Positions 8,001 to 13,248 of a DNA stretch of 64,000 nucleotides are shown piece by piece; positions within the stretch are counted from its first letter, which is position 1, and the number at the start of each line of letters is the position of its first letter. Source of the stretch: RGIG8775 sp045128735 (lineage in GTDB: Bacteria > Bacillota > Clostridia > Oscillospirales > CAG-272). A program made the position numbers and the translations under genes. Below the pieces are notes generated by a model that worked only from the letters and a program-made list of their open reading frames with translations, searched no databases and had not been told where the DNA came from. The DNA lies in assembly GCA_045128735.1 (NCBI GenBank), contig JBGVRT010000100.1, positions 1 through 64,000 of the forward strand, in the 5' to 3' direction.

Positions 8001-9900
8001 CTATAAACGCCTCGCTTCCAAGAAGCATCTCGCCCATGTGCGCCGAGACTTCGCCTTTAAATGACGCGTAATATTTTCGCTCGTCTGCGATGATACCCTC
8101 TCCCGAGTTCGCTTTTTTAATAATTGCGTCAAGCTTTGCGCCGTCAAACCCATACGCCTTACCCGAAACAGAGGCAAGCGCAGAATCAAGAAGCGCGTTA
8201 TCCGATTCAAGATGCTTAACAAGCGCATCATATTCAGCCGTACCCTCTTCAAAGTGCATATACTCGTGAACCAGCGTTCCAGCCCATTTGCCGTTCTCAA
8301 AGGTATCCGCGCCGACATACAGCACGCCGTCCTTAAGCGCACCGTTAAACGAGCTGTTAGGCTCAACCACGGCAAACTTTACGTTACTGTCTCCAAGCTT
8401 ATTAAGATAAGAAAGCGCCTTTTTAAATTTTGTAAAGGTCTTGTTTCCGTTCTCGGTAAGCTCTTGATTGTAAAGCTTAAACTCGCCCACTTGGGCTTTT
8501 GCCGTCTCAATGTCAACGTTATTCTGTTTTGCATACTTCTCCGCCACGTCTGCGCTCATGTCCGAAAGCGTGTCGGCTATTCTTTGCGCCGAACCGCGCG
8601 CCGTATAGCTTATGTAACTCTTATTATACTCCAAATTGCCGTCGCCGTCAAGAGTATTTTTAAGACTTCCGTCCGCTTCAAATCTGTCGGAGAGCTGACG
8701 GCTTTCTATTATCTCCGCGCGCTTGCTTTCGGGCAGATTCTTGAGTATATTCTCAATAGCCTTGAAATCTCCAAGCGTCTGGGATTTCAGCTTCGCCTCG
8801 GTAGCTTCATCAAGTCTGTTGTCATTCTGCAGATTCTGTCCTTTGGTCTCTGCCGCTGCCACGTCGCGCATAAGCGAATCAACGTCCCCCGCCTTAACTC
8901 CGCCGCCCATAACGTCAAAAGCTCCGCCGTAAATGCTCGATATCGCCGCGCCCGAAAGCCCTGCCTTGCCGACACCCTTCCAGTATTCAAGGTCGGTATA
9001 GTCCTCAAGCGCGTCCTTGCCCTTGTATATAGTCTTTGCCAACGGGTCTGCAAGCTCTGTCAATGCCTCCTCAAAGCCCTCACCCACAGCGTTTGCCGCA
9101 TATCTACCTATACCCGTCTTTGCCCAATCGCCGATAGGGATAATATTGTCAAAAAAGCCACTGCCATATAGCTTGTCAAGACCTCTGCCCACAAGCTTCT
9201 CGGTAGCCGCTTCAATACCGCCTATAGCTGCGCCGTAAGCCTTTGCCTGCCCAAGACTCGCTCCTTCGCCTAAAGCCTGCTCCGTAGCATTTCCCGCAGC
9301 TCCCAGACCCGTCGTTAAAAGCGACGACGCCTGTGCTACCGCAGAAGAACCGCCCGTAGCAAAGGCAACCGCAACAGATGGAAGCATACCGCCCACACCC
9401 TGCGCCAATTCTTCGCCAAAGCCTCCCTCCTTCATATAGGACTGCTGGCGACGTTCCCTGTAATAATCTTTATCAAACCATTCGCCAACGTGGTCGCGCT
9501 CTATAAAATCCGCGGCTTTTTGCGCGATTTTTCCGTCGAACAGTCTGCTTATTGTTACAATAGGATGCTGTGATACAAAAAGATAATCAAACACGCCCTC
9601 AACACTCTTAAATGCCCCCTCTTTTACCGAGTCGCCGATATGCTGTAGCGTATCTCCGACACGCGGAGCTATACGCTGCAAGTCATTCTCCATCGTAATA
9701 GCTCTGCCGATATTCTGCAAAAAGGGATTTGTGCTTGTGCTAAGTATAGCGCCGCCCACCCTCTTAGCCATATTTGCCGCCGAGGAAGAGGCTTTCGCCT
9801 CATCCTTTTCACCGCCCGAATCGGTCCTTGACGAATAACGCATCAAACCGCTGTTTATCTTCGCCGCCTCTTGTCTGTATTCAAGCAAAGTCTTTCCCAT
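2044..9900 (-). CDS. giant phage polyvalent protein: zincin, two ADP-ribosyltransferases, BECR-like nuclease region
   Basis: 2618 residues in one open frame, the last gene of the late operon. Order: Gly/Ala-rich amphipathic N-terminal region (about 150-340); zincin-type metallopeptidase motif HEYMH at 545-549; ADP-ribosyltransferase 1 (R811, STS 841-843, Q878-x-E880); ADP-ribosyltransferase 2 (R1113, STS 1147-1149, E1185-x-E1187); coiled coil about 1297-1343; a region about 1655-1800 resembling the LPD3/PBECR nuclease-like domains of phage polyvalent proteins; and a long helical C-terminus with a hydrophobic segment about 2228-2246, resembling the LPD38 type. Domain names are from memory of the family. 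Proteins of this kind are thought to be packaged and delivered with phage DNA to act on host defences or metabolism. The position after the tail genes, where short-tailed phages encode ejection proteins, fits. Two small genes are embedded in another frame. Confidence 0.85.
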   Translation of the reverse strand: MGKTLLEYRQEAAKINSGLMRYSSRTDSGGEKDEAKASSSAANMAKRVGGAILSTSTNPFLQNIGRAITMENDLQRIAPRVGDTLQHIGDSVKEGAFKSVEGVFDYLFVSQHPIVTISRLFDGKIAQKAADFIERDHVGEWFDKDYYRERRQQSYMKEGGFGEELAQGVGGMLPSVAVAFATGGSSAVAQASSLLTTGLGAAGNATEQALGEGASLGQAKAYGAAIGGIEAATEKLVGRGLDKLYGSGFFDNIIPIGDWAKTGIGRYAANAVGEGFEEALTELADPLAKTIYKGKDALEDYTDLEYWKGVGKAGLSGAAISSIYGGAFDVMGGGVKAGDVDSLMRDVAAAETKGQNLQNDNRLDEATEAKLKSQTLGDFKAIENILKNLPESKRAEIIESRQLSDRFEADGSLKNTLDGDGNLEYNKSYISYTARGSAQRIADTLSDMSADVAEKYAKQNNVDIETAKAQVGEFKLYNQELTENGNKTFTKFKKALSYLNKLGDSNVKFAVVEPNSSFNGALKDGVLYVGADTFENGKWAGTLVHEYMHFEEGTAEYDALVKHLESDNALLDSALASVSGKAYGFDGAKLDAIIKKANSGEGIIADERKYYASFKGEVSAHMGEMLLGSEAFIDNLVAMDGNLAQKVVAKIKSLKAMFERLGNAKASAEYKFIKKAENLYLKAAEKAGDARLIRYITSGEWDEDEAQYARKHAQHIPYEIAGNPIYETLETRKPIDPINNAELKKIREKSVKEFGLDENQASSLKSYVMGLAYMVNKKLNLGNIVDGDISFIDNLTEALQKFPVFEGRTYRNLKFKNEHEYNAFLEDNSINNIVQLKAFTSTSKKPNGYPLFGEYVVHMVFDGVSGRDIADTYGVPRQQEVLFLPGTQYIVNSISKANDGNILIFVKESVTNEVQNDDGNHESRGFELERDAGSNRAISKGKEYDNGRVYRDGRGSGNSQDVRRGKVYSNVNGYTIVNDTKKSGSESFVNLTEKNTQFSFKENSDNNKNTAVGGGVDIKAESLYNNNAPFSKKDTTAQDFEAIKRKMQEVMERFSLAEDEAWAVIKYKTAEAYKINAKLRDGVTPLNAIQEKIVRLLDSALEKLPKHKGKVYRTVSFDDLFNSEEEYNTFLEEHSEGNFVAYNAYTSTSAKADGHPVPDDTKYGVTLEIECENGRDIDGFGNNFENEVLYPRGFSFVVTEVSTDSNGRPHIKVKEIGEDVRHQRNSEERSNVLQQMRAESSVHGDLQEVSEQNTLRSGNTENSVQGVQTKKGQIVATSKFSLKENSDNNKKLAYHTKTTNEKLSAKERKLVERLDKAEEKVKEERQKREDAERYSKTANRVLKLVRDINNWKKGVFESAAEANGDVFKGIIGELSRIDIRGNVSPISARKAMKKLADWYGAADLYPIVQELKEAEIWSAEALDAMRAIGDEKHIEAQKPLSVAELQGIETVIRHLKHIVETYHRVFRAGKYVEAKPLAEDYIRIIGENAKIRVGRVEKLIDGKYNEYFGDPESLMKWHDRYNKDGFFTATFNELRDGALNMAIAQMQMRAELDDWLEKNPNFLKRLNNTTIEVEGIEMSRAEALSLYMTARREQAEGGLAVGGFEVRDAKTGKKLGVDGLVDKEPASAQSMNTVDNSKKPNSYTQADLEENAKAVVSSKEVAQLTGHEFERTGNEKLADKVVEFFNSIGNVAYNKELGEIALTKSSFRDDRAHGLTRNKVISFKAVPDVIEKGHVIDVYKPQGKPYERITIAAPIKIGTQKYYVGVMVQRDTQSQRMYLHDIIAEEATLSFTTEPTTQKSEGIRDEGHLFITSILQKVLSVKSEIQKNGDATYDMEKKIGLVGKLKDSLFGQFSESEKKYLDFVEKILNEDCKQRKERTDNILLGYSNTLEGFYYPIRRGHVAYTVGEDTLGAELGRIKSLSFNKDTVKGSKGRLFIEPINEVVDRHIAGIAMYENLSIAIDNFNRLFNLDISGNKNNPVTIAKAMEKEGGWAEAGKYIDKLIKDIEGIKSVDKWESKALGFIRSGFVRFQLGANPKTWVTQLSSLFASMSVLDPQYVGKAMIARVDGAELDEYSALAKLRNSENTAVLAQGVIDRMGKFGDILMKPIGATDRFVIKKLWYACQLQVEAEQKLKLGSESNKQAAAKLLEKVIFETQQNSLLTERSAAMRSSSELIKGFTMFSADAMKLTARIVDAYGRICVIKDKQRRIGDAGKGELDAELKDAVSEFKRASGSAVAVAVFMSLIAIAFSHLYGKRDDDETIAEKAMTFGADFAGNLLGGLPLIRDIYSYIADGYELNHYALSSINDLLSGVNGLFTLTSSWIGGKRITQQEIIGKTKAALFGLGQIFGVPLRNAYNVGRGVVGGVSLITGNGKSFGYAWDSFFYDKSYRSDLNKAIEAGDDKLVFRIAALMVGESFGGLDKPISDELRRLISTGADVLPRAVGDSITYDGEEYAFTLRQRKRFEDIYGTADEVLADMVKLTQYKTASDAVKARAIKFIYETYYDLATDDMLGVDSADKNVLFAEAIDIEKLAIIVAHARMITADVDKSGNVISGTKKQKIVRFIETLSLSAAQKHMILGYLGYKQKAGEEKVKAYINRLKLTSAEKKALLRYSGYVA
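6029..6064 (-). repeat. repeat copy B encoding FSLKENSDNNK
   Basis: Bases 6029-6051 are identical over 23 bases to 6875-6897, and the similarity continues for about 12 more bases. It encodes F1280-S-L-K-E-N-S-D-N-N-K in the giant protein, just after the second toxin cassette. Confidence 0.8.
6078..6245 (-). CDS. hidden small Cys-rich protein gene inside the giant gene
   Basis: 55 residues, in a different frame from the giant gene (start coordinate modulo 3 is 2 against 0). AAGGAG, provided by the Lys-Glu codons at the end of ADP-ribosyltransferase domain 2, lies 10 bases before the ATG. The product has Cys15-x2-Cys18, Cys28 and Cys46, a likely zinc site, and a basic tail ending in KQKKDR. 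Its ATG is 97 bases after the catalytic Glu codon, exactly as for the other hidden gene. In the giant frame the same bases encode a polar, low-complexity linker. It could be an immunity, chaperone or accessory protein paired with the toxin domain (inference). I do not recognise the family. Confidence 0.6.
   Translation of the reverse strand: MYDIKEIPKNAVTYCNKCELRVPFTATCKKYPNRIPYEVATQKTPCKEFKQKKDR
6875..6909 (-). repeat. repeat copy A encoding FSFKENSDNNK
   Basis: First copy of the 23-base identical repeat (6875-6897). It encodes F998-S-F-K-E-N-S-D-N-N-K between the two toxin cassettes. Short FSLK-type motifs between modules are a habit of clostridial polyvalent proteins (recalled, not checked). 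Confidence 0.8.
6987..7166 (-). CDS. hidden small acidic helical protein gene inside the giant gene
   Basis: 59 residues in the same alternative frame as the gene at 6078-6245. AAGGAG, encoded by the Lys-Glu pair at the end of ADP-ribosyltransferase domain 1, is 10 bases before the ATG. The product looks like a real folded helical protein: MKAEDLSLNEMQEAIEQYL, then NMTMDEFIETEEGQEILKM. The giant frame across the same bases reads as an Arg/Gly/Ser/Asn-rich linker, as expected where the constraint is in the other frame. The ATG is 97 bases after the catalytic Glu codon of the preceding domain. I do not know the family. A role as immunity partner or regulator of the toxin domain is inference. 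Confidence 0.65.
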   Translation of the reverse strand: MKYKTMMEIMKAEDLSLNEMQEAIEQYLKEKNMTMDEFIETEEGQEILKMSEEARFTQT

Positions 9901-9909
9901 AGTGCCTCC

Positions 9910-11175
9910 TTATTTCTCTATCAATTCGCGAAGCTTACCGCTGTCAACCGTAACTACCTTGCCGTTAGGTGCCTTGTAATAAAGAGCGCCGTTGTATATA
10001 AACACAGTGCCGTTCTCTATGTTAAGCGTATCAACAGCCTCAAGCACAGCCTTATCGGACACCTCGTTGCCCGTAGTTATCTTTACCGTGGTGTCGCCTA
10101 TATTGACCTTGATTGTATCGTTAACGAAGCCCTTGTTTTTTCCAACGTTTTTATCTACCGTAACACGCTCAAACGCTGTCAACAGCTTTGCGGTGTCGTT
10201 GTATGCGTTAACCGCGTTAATATCCCGTGTTGCCGTATCAACTATGGATTGAAGCTGTCCCAACTGGTCCTCGTTCACCTTGCCGGTCGCTTGAGCAATA
10301 ATGCCGTTGAGCTCATCCTCACTCGTAAACGTTCCCGTGTTCAATAGAGTCTTAAAATGCTCAAACCACTCGTCCTGCGCCTCTTTAAGTCTCCGGTCAT
10401 CAAGTAGCTTTTGATTAAGCTCAGCAGTCTCCTTGTTCTGAAGATAATTGAACAGCATATTCTGCGCTCCCGACGTTTGCGAAGCATACAAATTATCGGC
10501 ATTTGCAATAGCCTGACTGTATATAGAGTCCGCATTGTCAAGACTCGCGTTCTTGGAAGCCATAAGCGAGGTGAGATTTTGGTTGTACGCATTCTCTGCC
10601 TCGCCCATACCGCTTGCATACTTTGAAAGAATATCCGAAATTCTGTTGCCGTGGTCGTTTGCGGCGCGCAAATAAGTGCCCGAGCTCTTACCCACGCCGT
10701 AAAGCCCCTGCGCCTTTAACTGTTCGGGAAGATATTTAAGAAGCTTGTTATAGTTTATGTTTGCAGTCTGCTCGGCTATAGACCTCTGCCTCGCAAGCTC
10801 CTCCTTTGTGTTGCCGTAGTTTGATGAAAGCATCGACTTCGCCCTCGTGTAATCGCTGTTTGCCCTCTCTTCCGCTCGCTTTTTTGCGTTGTCCGCTCTT
10901 GTAATTGCGTCGTTATACAGCATACTGTACTCATTAAGCGCCTTTTGGTATTCCTTGAGCCAATCGGAACTTCCCGCGTTCGCCGTATTCGGTGCCAAGC
11001 TTTCCCCAAGCGCATCAATTTTACCGCCCACCGATTTCCCAAAATCCTTTAATGCCGCTACAACCTGTTCATCGCCCACGGGCGCAGAAGTACCGCCGTT
11101 ACCCGCAAGCTTGGCAAGTGTCTCCTCCTGGCTCGCTTTTATATCCTTGTAAAAATCACTGTTCTTATACGGCAT
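9910..11175 (-). CDS. putative internal virion (ejection) protein
   Basis: 421 residues, mostly helical, with Ala/Asn/Lys-rich heptad-like stretches (about 75-260) and a small beta-rich C-terminal part from about 345. There is no signal peptide, no convincing membrane segment and no catalytic motif. It stands directly before the giant polyvalent gene, with 9 bases between them, and overlaps the upstream membrane-protein gene by 11 bases. By position and composition it is probably a structural or DNA-ejection protein packed with the giant protein. I do not recognise a specific family. Confidence 0.6.
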   Translation of the reverse strand: MPYKNSDFYKDIKASQEETLAKLAGNGGTSAPVGDEQVVAALKDFGKSVGGKIDALGESLAPNTANAGSSDWLKEYQKALNEYSMLYNDAITRADNAKKRAEERANSDYTRAKSMLSSNYGNTKEELARQRSIAEQTANINYNKLLKYLPEQLKAQGLYGVGKSSGTYLRAANDHGNRISDILSKYASGMGEAENAYNQNLTSLMASKNASLDNADSIYSQAIANADNLYASQTSGAQNMLFNYLQNKETAELNQKLLDDRRLKEAQDEWFEHFKTLLNTGTFTSEDELNGIIAQATGKVNEDQLGQLQSIVDTATRDINAVNAYNDTAKLLTAFERVTVDKNVGKNKGFVNDTIKVNIGDTTVKITTGNEVSDKAVLEAVDTLNIENGTVFIYNGALYYKAPNGKVVTVDSGKLRELIEK

Positions 11176-12061
11176 CCTCTTTTACCTCCTTGTTCACTTT
11201 CGCCGCCTCAAACTCACGGAGCCTGCCCGTAAGCTGAAATAAACGCTTGCAATATCCGTCGGTCATATACATAAACGACCTCATCATCTGCACAATTCCA
11301 CTGCCGCAGAATACGCATACCTGGAATATCTTCCATACCGTGTCAGCTACCGAAATACCGATAAGCATCTCTACCGCGTAGTAACCGAATACAACGCCAA
11401 TAGCAAGCTTGCTTATAATCTCGCGCCTCAAATTGTTGCGCTCGTAGTCGCTCGCGTCCTCGCCAAAGTCGTATGGGTCGTAAGTCTTGCTCCTTCCGCC
11501 CGTCAGTACGTTTGCGGAAAGCGGCGTTATAGTAAGCTCAAGTGCGCGCTTGTAGCACTTGTATCTCGCCTTTTCGCGCTTTTTCTCCGACCGAGAGAGT
11601 CTCTTGCCCTTCTCAGACTTTACCAATGGCTCGTAAGGCTTTGCAACACCGTCCCCGTCAAAGCAGTCAGTATATCTCATCGAACACGCGGCAAGAACCT
11701 TTGTGCGCTCTCTCCGCAGTGCTTGCGCTGTCTTTTGGTCGCACCAATCGTCAAGCTCGTGAATATACGGCTCTACCTTAAGTACCTGATCAGCGTGCTC
11801 CTTTTGCGCATCTTTTACTCGTTGATCGCTCATTCCTCTCGATATTCCCTGCAAGGATAATCCGTTGGTTATAAGTACCCCCGCAAGAAAAGCCTGCGCG
11901 CCGTCGCCTATTATCTTCGCTATCGATTTTCCCGTTTCGGAAACCTTTATAAGAGATGTGGCAACGTAAGCAATCGCGATAAACGCCGCAATTATGTAAC
12001 CCGCATTCTTTATAAACAGCTCGCGTAGCTTCTCTGTGTCAAAAAGCTTCTCGTCACTCAT
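11165..12061 (-). CDS. phage membrane protein with four predicted helices
   Basis: 298 residues. Two hydrophobic helices near the N-terminus (about 20-38 and 50-70), a long charged and Cys-containing central domain, then two more (about 222-240 and 245-262), and a charged tail. It overlaps both neighbours by a few bases, so it is translated as part of the late operon. Function unknown. It could be part of the ejection apparatus that acts at the membrane, or a lysis component; nothing in the sequence decides. Confidence 0.6.
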   Translation of the reverse strand: MSDEKLFDTEKLRELFIKNAGYIIAAFIAIAYVATSLIKVSETGKSIAKIIGDGAQAFLAGVLITNGLSLQGISRGMSDQRVKDAQKEHADQVLKVEPYIHELDDWCDQKTAQALRRERTKVLAACSMRYTDCFDGDGVAKPYEPLVKSEKGKRLSRSEKKREKARYKCYKRALELTITPLSANVLTGGRSKTYDPYDFGEDASDYERNNLRREIISKLAIGVVFGYYAVEMLIGISVADTVWKIFQVCVFCGSGIVQMMRSFMYMTDGYCKRLFQLTGRLREFEAAKVNKEVKEDAV

Positions 12062-12468
12062 TCGTCGCTCCCCCTCATTGCCTCTGCAGTGGCGTTGGCA
12101 GTCCTGCGTATCCTTATAGCCTCCTTGGTCTTGCTTATAAGCGGAGACAGAACAAAGTGGTCTGCCGCCTCACTTACCCACCACACCGCCGAAATCAAAA
12201 GCATATCTTCAAGAACACTTGAAAATAACCAACAAAAGAACACAAGCGCGGTCGCCGTCATCAAACGTCCGGGAAGCCTGAGTTTCCCGATTGCCTTGAG
12301 CAAAAGAATCACCGCAATAAAGACCGCGCCAAAAGAAAGCTTTACCGCGTCGCTTACCGTAGTAACGTATCTGTCAAAATTGCCAATGAATATGCAGGCA
12401 AAAGGAATTATAGAAAGTCCTATGCTAAAAAGATATAAGATAACTAACCTATTTTTCAGCCTTCTCAT
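12058..12468 (-). CDS. small phage membrane protein, holin candidate
   Basis: 136 residues with hydrophobic segments at about 8-28, 45-62 and 70-98 and a charged C-terminal tail. The ATG at 12468 has GGAGG just before it; a GTG at 12480 is in frame but sits on top of the ribosome site. It overlaps the preceding gene by 20 bases and ends in a 4-base overlap with the next. Size and topology are compatible with a holin, but no endolysin is recognisable nearby, so this is a guess from position. Confidence 0.5.
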   Translation of the reverse strand: MRRLKNRLVILYLFSIGLSIIPFACIFIGNFDRYVTTVSDAVKLSFGAVFIAVILLLKAIGKLRLPGRLMTATALVFFCWLFSSVLEDMLLISAVWWVSEAADHFVLSPLISKTKEAIRIRRTANATAEAMRGSDE

Positions 12469-13027
12469 CGTCCTCCGCACCTCCTATTTTCTCAATCTCC
12501 CTGGCATATCCCTTTGTTATAAGCTCGTCCGAGTTTTCAAATCCAAGCCGCACTATTCGCTCAATGTTGGATATAGAGGTTATCATCTTTTGATAGCCTG
12601 TCTTGACCTCCTCAAACTCGCGTCTCAGACTCTCATTCTCTCCCGTCGCCGCCTCATATTTCTTTTTGGCTTCCGTGACAATTTTCTCTGCCTCGTCTAA
12701 CTTTCCCGATGCACCGTCAAATATGCCGCTGGTTTCTTTTATTTTTTTCAATATTGGAGATATGGCAAGATAAATTCCAACGATAGCCGATACAGATAAG
12801 CTTATCCAAGGCATAATGTGCTCGTCTATGTACTCCCCCCACTCGTCGGGCGTGTACTGCCTCAGCTCACTCCACCACACCGCAAGCGCATTCTGTGCCT
12901 CGGATTCAATGTCTGCTATATCCTCCGTACCGCTCTCAGCCGCATCCTCGGCATGTACCGCCACAGCCAATAAAAGAACTAAAATAAGGCATACAAACAT
13001 AATTACTGAAAATCTTTTCATATCCAT
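12449..13027 (-). CDS. secreted or membrane-anchored coiled-coil phage protein
   Basis: 192 residues. It begins with a signal peptide (MKRF, then a long hydrophobic stretch ending in VHAED), then an acidic region, a second hydrophobic segment (about 73-92) and a long coiled coil (about 100-165). The ATG at 13027 forms a TAATG overlap with the stop codon of the upstream gene; the ATG at 13021 is an alternative. The topology suggests a protein spanning the cell envelope, such as a spanin-like or ejection-conduit component, but this is inference. Confidence 0.6.
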   Translation of the reverse strand: MDMKRFSVIMFVCLILVLLLAVAVHAEDAAESGTEDIADIESEAQNALAVWWSELRQYTPDEWGEYIDEHIMPWISLSVSAIVGIYLAISPILKKIKETSGIFDGASGKLDEAEKIVTEAKKKYEAATGENESLRREFEEVKTGYQKMITSISNIERIVRLGFENSDELITKGYAREIEKIGGAEDDEKAEK

Positions 13028-13236
13028 TATCCCTCCAATCCGCAGTCAGCCTTAGCCTCTGCCTTGCAGGCTTCAACGTAGGCGTTGTACTCCGCAAACT
13101 CCTCGGGCTTCGTGTCTCTCTGGCGAAGCACCGAAAACTCGTCGTCCTGTGAATATCTCCGTCTCACCAGCTCTATAACTCTCTGCTTGTATCTCTGACT
13201 TGAAATACCGTTTAATTTCGCAAGCTTGTTAAACAT
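13027..13236 (-). CDS. small phage protein of unknown function
   Basis: 69 residues, helical and highly charged, with a basic N-terminal half (QRYKQRVIELVRRRYSQDD) and an acidic C-terminal half. It lies between the tail-fibre gene and the envelope-protein genes and is coupled to the next gene by a TAATG overlap. I do not recognise it, but compact small genes at this place are usual in clostridial phages. Confidence 0.6.
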   Translation of the reverse strand: MFNKLAKLNGISSQRYKQRVIELVRRRYSQDDEFSVLRQRDTKPEEFAEYNAYVEACKAEAKADCGLEG

Positions 13237-13248
13237 CGCGCTACCCCC

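Noticed and set aside
8212..9171. 319-codon plus-strand frame inside the giant late gene
   Set aside because: It lies wholly antisense to a gene with clear domains, its product is a basic, repeat-free string without motif, and it lacks a ribosome site.
9850..10350. 158-codon plus-strand frame opposite the ejection-protein gene
   Set aside because: Spans the junction of two late genes on the other strand and has no start signal.
12089..12700. 203-codon plus-strand frame
   Set aside because: Antisense to two membrane-protein genes of the late operon; hydrophobic shadow only.
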